From: Rummeliibacillus pycnus
GTDB lineage: Bacteria > Bacillota > Bacilli > Bacillales_A > Planococcaceae
Assembly (NCBI RefSeq): GCF_002884495.1
Contig: NZ_KZ614145.1
Coordinates: forward strand, 434,001-498,000
Length of the DNA: 64,000 nt
Direction: 5' to 3'
Each line of letters opens with the position of its first letter. Within the stretch, counting starts at the first letter, position 1. Both the position numbers and the translations under genes were made by a program. This document shows, in pieces, positions 35,626 through 43,726 of the stretch. Below the pieces are notes generated by a model, which saw only the letters and a list, made by a program, of their open reading frames with translations, was not told the DNA's origin and did not search any database.

Positions 35626-36070
35626 ATATATAAGAGATGAAAAAGGTTTCACGTTTATTGAAATGTTAGTTGTATTGGTCATTACAATGCTCATTTGTTC
35701 AATAGGCATTAGTGTAGGTAAGAAACAGTTAGATCGAGAATTAGAGAATCGTTTTGTTGAACAATTAAAAGCGGATATCGAGTTAGCACAAGCACTGTCG
35801 TATCGGTATCAAGATGCTGTAAGTTTATATGTAATGGATTCAATGGGGGAAATTCAAATTTTTGTACCCAAAATTAGCAAGGTACAACCAATTATTGTTA
35901 GAAAATATCCAGAAACGATTTCATTTCAGTTTTACAGCACATTAGATCATGTTATTTTCACAGAAAGACAAACTGTTAGTAGGGCTGGGACAATGACATT
36001 TAAGATAAATGGAAGAAAGGTAGAGCTAATTGTATATCTGGGTGAAGGAAGGGTGAAATTTGTTCAATGA
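35612..36070 (+). CDS. comGD: minor pseudopilin ComGD
   Basis: 152 residues from ATG 35612 (an in-frame ATG at 35600 is possible; neither has a strong ribosome site, suggesting coupling to comGC, which it overlaps). Prepilin motif EKG|FTFIEMLVVLVI. The position in the operon matches ComGD. Confidence 0.85.
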   Translation: MSRTKYIRDEKGFTFIEMLVVLVITMLICSIGISVGKKQLDRELENRFVEQLKADIELAQALSYRYQDAVSLYVMDSMGEIQIFVPKISKVQPIIVRKYPETISFQFYSTLDHVIFTERQTVSRAGTMTFKINGRKVELIVYLGEGRVKFVQ

Positions 36071-36365
36071 ACAAGGGCATTCATTGCCAGAATCATTATT
36101 GACACTTGTCATCTTACTATTGATTTTTGGAACATTATTGCCATTCTATTATCATTTAGAGACATCATTATATAAAAAGAAGTTAAGCTTACACGCTGCT
36201 GAAGCGGCATTTTATGTGGCAGGGAATATTAAGAAGTTTCAAAAATATGAAGGACAAGTAATTATTGATGGAGTCAAATTTTATTGGGAGGGGGACGAGC
36301 ATCAAATTTGTATTCAATATGCAGGAATTCAAGAAGAGAGTTTATGTATCCATTCAGACTCTTAA
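36060..36365 (+). CDS. comGE: minor pseudopilin ComGE
   Basis: 101 residues starting at TTG 36060 behind GGAAGGGTG, overlapping comGD by 11 bases. The N-terminus EQG|HSLPESLLTLVILLL is a variant prepilin site with Glu at +5. Two cysteines lie near the C-terminus. Identified by motif and operon order. Confidence 0.75.
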   Translation: MFNEQGHSLPESLLTLVILLLIFGTLLPFYYHLETSLYKKKLSLHAAEAAFYVAGNIKKFQKYEGQVIIDGVKFYWEGDEHQICIQYAGIQEESLCIHSDS

Positions 36366-36787
36366 ATAGAAAAGATCAACGTGGTTTTACTTTTTTAGAT
36401 GCATTATTACAGTTGATGATTTTAGTTTGTTTTGCACATTTTTTTCTTATCTTTTTTATTTGGTATAGTCATAAGGACGATGGAATGTTTAATACCGATG
36501 AATTGCAGTGGGAGTTATTTTCTTTTCAATTACAAAAAGAGTTAACTTATACATCAAAATTTACGCCTAGAACATCCTATCATATTCAATATTCATCATC
36601 TAGGGGAGATTTGGGCGTAAAACATACTTCTGGAGAATTAAGAAGAGAAGACGGATATCAGCCCTTATTATTTGGCGTTTCTACGGTGCGATTTGAATAC
36701 AACAACTATCTATTAAATACGACAGTAAAATTTATAAATGGAAAAGAAAGGAGTCGAGAATTTATTGTTCCAAATACTAAAGAATGA
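36344..36787 (+). CDS. comGF: minor pseudopilin ComGF
   Basis: 147 residues from ATG 36344, with AGAAGAGAG upstream, overlapping comGE. The prepilin-like site QRG|FTFLDALLQLMIL has Asp rather than Glu at +5. The ComGF domain follows with NTDELQWELFSFQLQKEL. Identified by order and pattern. Confidence 0.8.
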   Translation: MYPFRLLNRKDQRGFTFLDALLQLMILVCFAHFFLIFFIWYSHKDDGMFNTDELQWELFSFQLQKELTYTSKFTPRTSYHIQYSSSRGDLGVKHTSGELRREDGYQPLLFGVSTVRFEYNNYLLNTTVKFINGKERSREFIVPNTKE

Positions 36788-36968
36788 GCGGGGTTTTTTG
36801 CTTTTAACTGCAATGATTTTCTTGTTTTTTGTAACGAATTTGATGATTGCTGCAAGTACAGCCTATGATGCACATTATCGAGCCTATGATGCCTTGCGTA
36901 TTGCTGCAATTGATCAAACGAAATTAGTATTAGAATCAATTCAGGTAGAAAGTGCAGAAACAAATTAA
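36765..36968 (+). CDS. comGG: minor pseudopilin ComGG (short)
   Basis: 67 residues if started at TTG 36765 (AAAGGAG 11 bases upstream); ATG 36738 would add 9 residues but lacks a ribosome site. The hydrophobic N-terminus NERGFLLLTAMIFLFFVTN is followed by a short amphipathic helix. B. subtilis ComGG is about 124 residues, so the C-terminal part is short here. No terminator was recognised after it. Confidence 0.65.
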   Translation: MFQILKNERGFLLLTAMIFLFFVTNLMIAASTAYDAHYRAYDALRIAAIDQTKLVLESIQVESAETN

Positions 36969-37152
36969 AAATAATAATTAATTTTTCTCGCATATTCTTC
37001 TAATAAAGGCAAAATAATGACATATATTTCTAAATTTCTTTTATTTCTTCTCAACCTGTAATGATTTATTGGAATCGACTAATGTTCATGCTACTATTAA
37101 TAAAAGTGATATAAAGGTGTAAGGCAGTCGTAAGTCATAAGAAGGTGAGAAG

Positions 37153-37665
37153 ATGAGAAAAGTTTATTTAGTAGGCTATATGGGCAGCGGGAAAAGTGCA
37201 ATTGGTAGAAGACTTAGTTATTTTCTAAGAATGCCTTACTACGACATGGACAAAGAAATTGTGAGAAGGGAGAAAATGACGATTCCGGAAATTTTCGAGC
37301 GAAAAGGAGAAGCGTATTTTCGGAAGATCGAGACAGAATTTTTAAGAGATTTTCGTGATGAATTTTGTATTATTTCAACTGGTGGCGGAGTGGCAGTTAA
37401 CGCGGAAAATCGAAAAATTATGAGACAAACTGGGTTAGTTCTTTTTTTAGATGCGACATTTCCTGATATTTGGAAAAGAATTCATAAAGATAAGAATCGA
37501 CCGATTGTCCAACGCTCGACTAAACAAGAATTGGAAGAATTATTTTATCAGAGAAGAAAACATTATAAGAGTGCAGCACATATTAATATTCGTACAGAGG
37601 GTCGCTCTTTAAGGCAAATTGTTGAGTATGCAGCATTTCAAATCACAAGACTAAAAGGCGAATAA
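37153..37665 (+). CDS. aroK: shikimate kinase
   Basis: 170 residues with Walker A GYMGSGKSAIGR (about 8-19), shikimate-binding Asp in YYDMDKEI, RKIETEF, STGGGVA, and the lid region KDKNRPIVQ. It phosphorylates shikimate in aromatic amino acid synthesis; aroQ of the same pathway lies at 49041. GAAGGTGAG precedes the ATG. Confidence 0.95.
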   Translation: MRKVYLVGYMGSGKSAIGRRLSYFLRMPYYDMDKEIVRREKMTIPEIFERKGEAYFRKIETEFLRDFRDEFCIISTGGGVAVNAENRKIMRQTGLVLFLDATFPDIWKRIHKDKNRPIVQRSTKQELEELFYQRRKHYKSAAHINIRTEGRSLRQIVEYAAFQITRLKGE

Positions 37666-37814
37666 AAAACAATGTGTGTTGATAAAACGTTCGTTTTTAA
37701 AACATTTTTCATAAAGTTATTGCAAGTCATCATCATTCAATGTTAAGATATAGCCAAGCAATCCTGTTATAGAACATTGAAATGAAAATAGTACCAAGAT
37801 TATTCTTGGGCGGA

Positions 37815-37980
37815 TGATTGTACGGGGAGAGAACGCTTGTGTAGCGTCGCCGAAGGAGCAAGTAGTGAGTGCTATGAATCTCTCAGGCAAAAAGACTCGT
37901 ACGGGACGCAACTCTGGAGAGAGCTACTTAGTGTAGCCACCAAAGAGGCCAGCCGTAATGGTTAAACTTTCAGGTGCATG
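37815..37980 (+). ncRNA. tandem glycine riboswitch (gcvT motif)
   Basis: Two aptamers in series. The first begins around 37821 with GGGGAGAGA and carries CGCCGAAGGAGCAAG, then CTCTCAGGCAAAAAGAC. The second begins around 37910 with CTCTGGAGAGA and carries CACCAAAGAGGCCAGC and CTTTCAGGTGCATGGAC. These are the conserved glycine aptamer cores. An expression-platform terminator follows at 37981. Glycine binding should relieve termination and turn on the cleavage operon. Confidence 0.93.
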
Positions 37981-38021
37981 GACAGAGAAATCCTAACATG
38001 GGATTTCTCTGTCCTTTTTTT
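37981..38021 (+). terminator. expression-platform terminator of the glycine riboswitch
   Basis: GACAGAGAAATCC / GGATTTCTCTGTC form a perfect 13-bp stem followed by CCTTTTTTT. Its 5' arm is contiguous with the end of the second aptamer, allowing mutually exclusive folding. Confidence 0.9.
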
Positions 38022-38048
38022 GTGAATTGATGATTAGGAGGAAGAAAA

Positions 38049-39149
38049 ATGACGACAGAATTAAAAAAGACACCATTATTTGATTCCTATGCTAAATATG
38101 GGGGTAAAACAATTGATTTTGGTGGTTGGGATTTACCCGTGCAGTTTTCCTCTATCAAAGCAGAACATGAAGCAGTTCGTACAAAAGCGGGCTTATTTGA
38201 TGTTTCGCATATGGGAGAAATTTTCGTAGAAGGTTCAGAAAGTTTAGCGTATTTGCAAAATCTTGTCACCAACGATGTTTCAAAAGTAGCCATTAATCAA
38301 ACACAATATACAACGATGTGTTACGAAGATGGTGGTGTTGTAGATGATTTATTGATTTATAGACTAGAAGAAAATCGATATTTACTAGTCGTAAATGCAG
38401 CAAATATTGAAAAAGACTATGATTGGATGAAAAAACAAGCATTTGGAGATGTGAAGATTACAAATCGTTCAAATGAGTTTGGACAATTAGCGCTTCAAGG
38501 ACCACTTGCAGAAGAAGTTTTGCAATCCTTAACAGATACAAATCTTCAAGAAATTAAACCTTTCCGCTTGCAACAACATGTTTCAATTTGTGGGTTTGAT
38601 ACTCTTATTTCTCGAACAGGATACACAGGAGAAGATGGTTTTGAAATTTACGCTTCTGGAGAAGCCGTTGTTGCTCTTTGGGATCAAATTTTACAAGCAG
38701 GCGAATCAAAAGGTGTAGTGCCATGTGGCCTAGGTGCCCGTGATACTTTACGTTTTGAATCATGTCTTCCTTTATATGGTCAAGAATTATCCAATACAAT
38801 ATCGCCATTGGAGGCAGGGATTAATTTTGTGGTGAAATTGCAAAAAGAAGATTTCATCGGAAAAGCAGCCTTATTGGCACAAAAAGAAAATGGCGTACCA
38901 AGAAAAAGTATTGGGATCGAAATGATGGATAAAGGTATTCCACGTCATGGCTATAAAGTGTTTAAAGGAGATGAGGAAATTGGTGAAGTAACCACAGGAA
39001 CACAATCTCCACTTACAAAACGTAATATCGGATTAGCGCTTGTGAAAAGTGAATTTGCTGAGGTTGGTGAAGAATTAGAAATTGAAATTCGTAATCGCCG
39101 CTTAAAAGTTAAAACGGTAGAAACACCTTTTTATAAACGTCAAAAATAA
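38049..39149 (+). CDS. gcvT: glycine cleavage system aminomethyltransferase (T protein)
   Basis: 366 residues with the T-protein pattern: [46 protein letters not shown], and a C-terminal barrel. It releases ammonia and makes 5,10-methylene-THF from the aminomethyl-lipoyl H protein. AGGAGGAAG precedes the ATG. It is the first gene behind the glycine riboswitch; gcvH is not in the window. Confidence 0.96.
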   Translation: MTTELKKTPLFDSYAKYGGKTIDFGGWDLPVQFSSIKAEHEAVRTKAGLFDVSHMGEIFVEGSESLAYLQNLVTNDVSKVAINQTQYTTMCYEDGGVVDDLLIYRLEENRYLLVVNAANIEKDYDWMKKQAFGDVKITNRSNEFGQLALQGPLAEEVLQSLTDTNLQEIKPFRLQQHVSICGFDTLISRTGYTGEDGFEIYASGEAVVALWDQILQAGESKGVVPCGLGARDTLRFESCLPLYGQELSNTISPLEAGINFVVKLQKEDFIGKAALLAQKENGVPRKSIGIEMMDKGIPRHGYKVFKGDEEIGEVTTGTQSPLTKRNIGLALVKSEFAEVGEELEIEIRNRRLKVKTVETPFYKRQK

Positions 39150-39174
39150 GTTGAAAAAGAGAGGTTTTATTGCT

Positions 39175-40521
39175 ATGAAACATCGATATTTACCAATGAC
39201 AGAGCAAGATCAGCAAGAAATGTTAAAGGTGATTGGCGTTTCATCTGTTGATGAATTATTCGCAGACATCCCAGAACAAGTTCGATTTAAAGGTGAGTAT
39301 AATATTAAACCAGCTAAATCGGAATCAGCCTTATTAAAGGAATTGACACAACTTGCAAAACAAAATGCTAATAGTGATGAATATGTTTCCTTCTTAGGTG
39401 CAGGTGTATATGATCACTACAAACCTGTAATTGTTGACCATGTAATTTCTCGTTCAGAGTTTTACACTGCATACACTCCTTATCAACCAGAGATTTCACA
39501 AGGTGAATTACAAGCAATTTTCGAATTTCAAACAATGATTGCTGAACTGACAGGAATGGATCTTGCAAACTCTTCAATGTATGATGGGGGCACTGCACTT
39601 GCTGAAGCAGGAATGTTAGCTGCAGGTCAAACACGTCGTAAAAAACTTTTAGTTTCTGAGGCTGTACATCCAATCGCTCAAGATGTGGTCAAAACATACG
39701 CTTATGGTCAATCTATTGAAGTTGTAACTGTACCATTAAAAGATGGCGTCACTGATTTAGAAGCACTTGAAAGTTTAATTGACAATGACACTGCAGGTGT
39801 GATGGTTCAATATCCTAATTTCTATGGTCAAATTGAAAACGTCCAAGCAATTTCAGATGCAATCCATGCAGTGAAAGGTTTATCAATTATTTCAGCAAAC
39901 CCATTATCATTAGCAATTCTTACACCTCCAGGTAAAATGGGGGCAGATATTACTGTTGGTGATGCTCAACCATTTGGTATACCTGAAGCCTTTGGTGGCC
40001 CTCACTGTGGTTATTTTGCAACAACTTCAAAATTAATGCGTAAAGTACCAGGCCGTTTAGTTGGTGAAACAGTAGATGAAGAAGGTAGACGTGGTTATGT
40101 ACTTACGTTACAAGCACGTGAGCAACATATTCGTCGTGAAAAGGCTACTTCTAATATTTGTTCAAACCAAGCATTAAATGCTTTAGCGGCTTCTGTTGCA
40201 ATGACTGCACTAGGTAAAAAAGGCGTTCAAGAAATGGCAAAACAAAATATCTTAAAAACACACTATGCTAAAGAAGCTTTTGAACGTGCAGGTTTTGAAG
40301 TTCCTTTTAAAGGACCACATTTCAATGAAATCGTTGTTAAAGTAAATGGTTCTGTAGAAGATTTAAACAAGGCTTTATTTGATAAAGGAATTATTGGTGG
40401 ATTTGATTTAGGAAAAGTAAGTCCTAACTATGAAAATCATGTATTGATCGCGGTCACAGAACAACGTACAAAAGAAGAAATCGATGCACTCGTGCAAGAA
40501 ATGGGGGCTCAACATGCATAA
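39175..40521 (+). CDS. gcvPA: glycine dehydrogenase (decarboxylating) subunit 1
   Basis: 448 residues from ATG 39175 (AGAGAGG upstream; the frame to TTG 39151 precedes it). It starts [16 protein letters not shown] and contains [12 protein letters not shown] and [11 protein letters not shown], typical of GcvPA. With GcvPB it makes the two-subunit P protein of Firmicutes. Its stop overlaps the gcvPB start. Confidence 0.95.
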   Translation: MKHRYLPMTEQDQQEMLKVIGVSSVDELFADIPEQVRFKGEYNIKPAKSESALLKELTQLAKQNANSDEYVSFLGAGVYDHYKPVIVDHVISRSEFYTAYTPYQPEISQGELQAIFEFQTMIAELTGMDLANSSMYDGGTALAEAGMLAAGQTRRKKLLVSEAVHPIAQDVVKTYAYGQSIEVVTVPLKDGVTDLEALESLIDNDTAGVMVQYPNFYGQIENVQAISDAIHAVKGLSIISANPLSLAILTPPGKMGADITVGDAQPFGIPEAFGGPHCGYFATTSKLMRKVPGRLVGETVDEEGRRGYVLTLQAREQHIRREKATSNICSNQALNALAASVAMTALGKKGVQEMAKQNILKTHYAKEAFERAGFEVPFKGPHFNEIVVKVNGSVEDLNKALFDKGIIGGFDLGKVSPNYENHVLIAVTEQRTKEEIDALVQEMGAQHA

Positions 40522-41992
40522 GGAAAATCAACCACTTGTATTTGAATTATCTACAAAAGGCCGTGTAGGCTATAGCTTAACAGATTTAGATGTACCTGAA
40601 TTAGAATTATCAAGTATTTTACCATCTGAATTTATTCGTGAGGAAGAAGCAGAACTCCCTGAGCTTTCAGAATTGGATATTATGCGTCACTATACAGCAT
40701 TGTCTCGTCGTAATCATGGTGTAGATTCTGGATTTTATCCATTAGGTTCTTGTACGATGAAATATAATCCGAAAATCAATGAATCTGTAGCTCGCTTCTC
40801 AGGATTCGCTAACATTCATCCATTACAAGATGAAAAAACAGTACAAGGCGCACTTGAATTAATGTATGATTTACAACAACATTTAATCGAAATTACTGGG
40901 ATGGATGAAGTAACCCTTCAACCAGCTGCAGGGGCTCATGGGGAATGGACAGCGTTAATGATGATTCGTGCATTCCATGAAGCGAATGGTGACTATAATC
41001 GTTCAAAAGTAATTGTTCCTGACTCTGCACACGGTACAAACCCAGCATCTGCATCCGTTGCAGGTTTTGATATTGTTACGGTTAAATCAGATGAAAATGG
41101 TTTGGTAGACTTAGAAGATTTACGGCATGTAGTAGGTTCAGATACTGCTGCTTTAATGTTAACAAACCCGAATACTTTAGGGCTTTTTGAAGAACATATT
41201 CTAGAAATTGCTGAAATTATTCATAGTGTAGGTGGGAAAGTATACTATGACGGTGCAAACTTAAATGCAGTAATGTCCAAAGCAAGACCAGGAGACATGG
41301 GCTTTGACTGTGTGCACTTAAACTTACACAAAACTTTCACTGGTCCTCACGGTGGTGGAGGTCCAGGTTCTGGTCCTGTAGGTGTAAAAGAGGATATGAT
41401 TCCATTCTTACCAAAGCCAGTACTTGTAAAAACAGAAGAGGGTTATCATTTTGATGATAATCGTCCACAATCTATTGGCCGTGTAAAACCTTACTATGGT
41501 AACTTTGGTATTAATGTTCGTGCATACACTTATATCCGTTCAATGGGACCAGATGGTTTAAAAGCTGTAACAGAAAATGCTGTTATTAACGCTAACTACA
41601 TGATGCGCCGTCTACAACCATATTACGAACTTCCATATGATCGTCATTGTAAACATGAATTTGTCTTAAGTGGAAGTCGTCAGAAAAAATTAGGTGTCCG
41701 TACACTTGATATTGCAAAAAGACTGCTAGACTTTGGGTACCATCCACCAACAACTTACTTCCCATTAAACGTGGAAGAAGGGTTAATGATTGAACCAACA
41801 GAAACAGAATCAAAAGAAACATTAGATGCTTTCTGTGATGCAATGATTCAAATCGCTAAGGAAGCAGAAGAAACGCCTGAAGTCGTGCAAGAAGCACCTC
41901 ATACGACTGTTATTAGTCGTTTAGATGAAACGCGTGCAGCACGTCATCCAGTTTTGAAATACCAAAAATCATCAGATCTTGTTGAAGCATAA
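40514..41992 (+). CDS. gcvPB: glycine dehydrogenase (decarboxylating) subunit 2
   Basis: 492 residues from ATG 40514 (AAATGGGGGCTC upstream). PLP-binding Lys is in [32 protein letters not shown] and [11 protein letters not shown] are typical of the family. It carries the PLP catalytic site of the P protein. It ends the operon. Confidence 0.96.
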   Translation: MHKENQPLVFELSTKGRVGYSLTDLDVPELELSSILPSEFIREEEAELPELSELDIMRHYTALSRRNHGVDSGFYPLGSCTMKYNPKINESVARFSGFANIHPLQDEKTVQGALELMYDLQQHLIEITGMDEVTLQPAAGAHGEWTALMMIRAFHEANGDYNRSKVIVPDSAHGTNPASASVAGFDIVTVKSDENGLVDLEDLRHVVGSDTAALMLTNPNTLGLFEEHILEIAEIIHSVGGKVYYDGANLNAVMSKARPGDMGFDCVHLNLHKTFTGPHGGGGPGSGPVGVKEDMIPFLPKPVLVKTEEGYHFDDNRPQSIGRVKPYYGNFGINVRAYTYIRSMGPDGLKAVTENAVINANYMMRRLQPYYELPYDRHCKHEFVLSGSRQKKLGVRTLDIAKRLLDFGYHPPTTYFPLNVEEGLMIEPTETESKETLDAFCDAMIQIAKEAEETPEVVQEAPHTTVISRLDETRAARHPVLKYQKSSDLVEA

Positions 41993-42038
41993 TTGATTTG
42001 ACAAGAAAGCTTCTGAATTTCTAATCATACCAAAATGT

Positions 42039-42078
42039 AACGCACTGCAAACAATGTTAATTTGCGGTGCGTTTTTAT
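42039..42078 (+). terminator. rho-independent terminator of the gcv operon
   Basis: AACGCACTGCAAA pairs with TTTGCGGTGCGTT (one mismatch), followed by TTTATTTT. Confidence 0.88.
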
Positions 42079-42177
42079 TTTATTTAATAACAATTATTTG
42101 GAGTTTCTTCCTATTATATATACTCAGGAAATATGCGGGAAATAAAAGTTCTAATTTTACTTGCAGTCAATTAGTCA

Positions 42178-42214
42178 AAAAAGAAAGCCATTTCAACTAA
42201 TTGAAATGGCTTTC
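42178..42214 (-). terminator. rho-independent terminator of yqhL (minus strand)
   Basis: A perfect 14-bp stem GAAAGCCATTTCAA / TTGAAATGGCTTTC with CTAA loop; on the minus strand it runs into TTTTTT. Confidence 0.9.
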
Positions 42215-42229
42215 CATATTTTGAAGAAA

Positions 42230-42610
42230 CTATTTAACTTTAATTTTTCCGTGCCAGTTTTTATAGCCGCCTTCTAATTGATATAGCTCATTAAAGCCTT
42301 TTTTCTTTAAGAATAAAGCAGCACGTGCACTACGGCCAGAATTTTGGCAGTATAAGTATACTGGTTTATCTGGTCGCAATTCATGATATCGATTACGAAG
42401 TTGTGTTGTAGGCAAATTACGCGCACCTAAAATATGACCACTTTCAAATTCTTTTAACTCACGAACATCAATTAATTGTGCTTTACGATATCCCTTTTTA
42501 AATTCTTCTTCATTTAGAGATATAACTGCTTTTTTTAAGCGTAATGCGTTAATAAGTGTGTAAATTATGACTACGCCAAGTACGATTAAGATTGAATATA
42601 ACCAGCTCAA
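42230..42610 (-). CDS. yqhL: membrane-anchored rhodanese-domain protein (YqhL-like)
   Basis: 126 residues: an N-terminal membrane helix (WLYSILIVLGVVIIYTLI), then a single rhodanese domain with AQLIDVRELKEFESGHI and the active-site loop YCQNSGRSAR. A sulfurtransferase or thiol carrier role is expected. It is in the B. subtilis position beside lipM, transcribed divergently. Confidence 0.88.
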   Translation of the reverse strand: MSWLYSILIVLGVVIIYTLINALRLKKAVISLNEEEFKKGYRKAQLIDVRELKEFESGHILGARNLPTTQLRNRYHELRPDKPVYLYCQNSGRSARAALFLKKKGFNELYQLEGGYKNWHGKIKVK

Positions 42611-42716
42611 ATGACTTACCCCTTTCTATCTACAAATAATATTATAAAAGAAGAACTAGCGATAGTCCAATGACTTTGTTAAAATAGAAAAGTTGATATA
42701 GAAGGGGGACGATAAT

Positions 42717-43550
42717 ATGAAAACGAAATGGTATTTTATAAATTCAGGACCTTGTAGCCCCGCTTATAATATGGCTTTAGACGAAGCGTTACTACATTGG
42801 CATAGTAAAGGACTTATTCCACCAGTCATTCGTTTTTACGAATGGAATCCTGCTACACTTTCAATTGGCTATTTTCAACGAGCACAAAAAGATATAGATT
42901 TTGATCAATTACATAAATTGAATTTAGGCTTTGTACGACGCCCTACAGGCGGACGAGCAGTCTTACATGAACATGAACTAACTTACAGTGTAATCGTCTC
43001 AGAAGAGTACCCTAACATGCCGAAAACAGTTACAGAAGCATATAGAGTGATTAGTGAAGGCTTATTATTAGGTTTCCGTAATTTAGGGTTAGATGCATAT
43101 TTTTCTGTTCCTGACACGGAAGAAAAACGTGATTTATTAAAAAAACCAAAAAGTGCAGTTTGCTTTGATGCACCTAGTTGGTATGAACTAGTGGTAGAAG
43201 GAAAAAAAGTTGCAGGTAGTGCACAAACTAGACAAGAAGGCGTAATTTTACAACATGGAGCAATTTTAATTGATTTAGATGATGAAAAATTGATCTCACT
43301 TTTCAAATTTCCATCAGAAGCATCAAAAGAACGCATGCGCAAACATTTACCACAAAAAGCAGTAGCAATTAATCAATTAGCTAAACGTAAAGTAGATGTC
43401 GAAACATGTGCAAAAGCTTTTCATAAAGGTTTTGAAGATGCACTTGATATTGAATTAGTACCTTATGAGTTGACAAAAGAACAACAGGATTTTGTTGAAA
43501 ATCTTGCAAAAACACGTTATGAAACCGATGAATGGAATTTCAGAAAATAA
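42717..43550 (+). CDS. lipM: octanoyl-[GcvH]:protein transferase LipM
   Basis: 277 residues of the BPL/LPL fold: [21 protein letters not shown], the catalytic Cys149 in [13 protein letters not shown], and [11 protein letters not shown]. It transfers octanoate from ACP to GcvH in lipoate synthesis, in keeping with the gcv operon just upstream. AGAAGGGGG precedes the ATG. Confidence 0.92.
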   Translation: MKTKWYFINSGPCSPAYNMALDEALLHWHSKGLIPPVIRFYEWNPATLSIGYFQRAQKDIDFDQLHKLNLGFVRRPTGGRAVLHEHELTYSVIVSEEYPNMPKTVTEAYRVISEGLLLGFRNLGLDAYFSVPDTEEKRDLLKKPKSAVCFDAPSWYELVVEGKKVAGSAQTRQEGVILQHGAILIDLDDEKLISLFKFPSEASKERMRKHLPQKAVAINQLAKRKVDVETCAKAFHKGFEDALDIELVPYELTKEQQDFVENLAKTRYETDEWNFRK

Positions 43551-43647
43551 TAGGTTTTTAGGCTTATTTTTTGCCATAAAAAAACGAAAATACCTAAGAA
43601 TCGCGATATAATAACGTTTCTTGTAAAAAAACTCTATTTGCTTTTCT

Positions 43648-43663
43648 AATCAATATATAGTAT
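43648..43663. promoter_or_regulatory. NrdR box 1 upstream of nrdJ
   Basis: The core CAATATATAGT follows the NrdR consensus ACACwATATATwGTGT at 13 of 16 positions. Its centre is 33 bases from box 2, about three helical turns. Confidence 0.65.
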
Positions 43664-43680
43664 TGTATTTAATTGTATAA

Positions 43681-43696
43681 ATACTATATATTGTGT
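43681..43696. promoter_or_regulatory. NrdR box 2 upstream of nrdJ
   Basis: ATACTATATATTGTGT matches the NrdR consensus ACACwATATATwGTGT at 15 of 16 positions and lies 30 bases before the nrdJ ATG. Confidence 0.8.
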
Positions 43697-43726
43697 TTTG
43701 CTATATGAAATAGGGAGGCGGATGAT

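Noticed and set aside
37717-37911. Minus-strand ORF over the glycine riboswitch
   Set aside because: The sequence is explained by the conserved aptamer cores.
43551-43726. Possible cobalamin riboswitch before nrdJ
   Set aside because: The interval is too short for a full aptamer plus platform and no B12-box-like sequence is visible.
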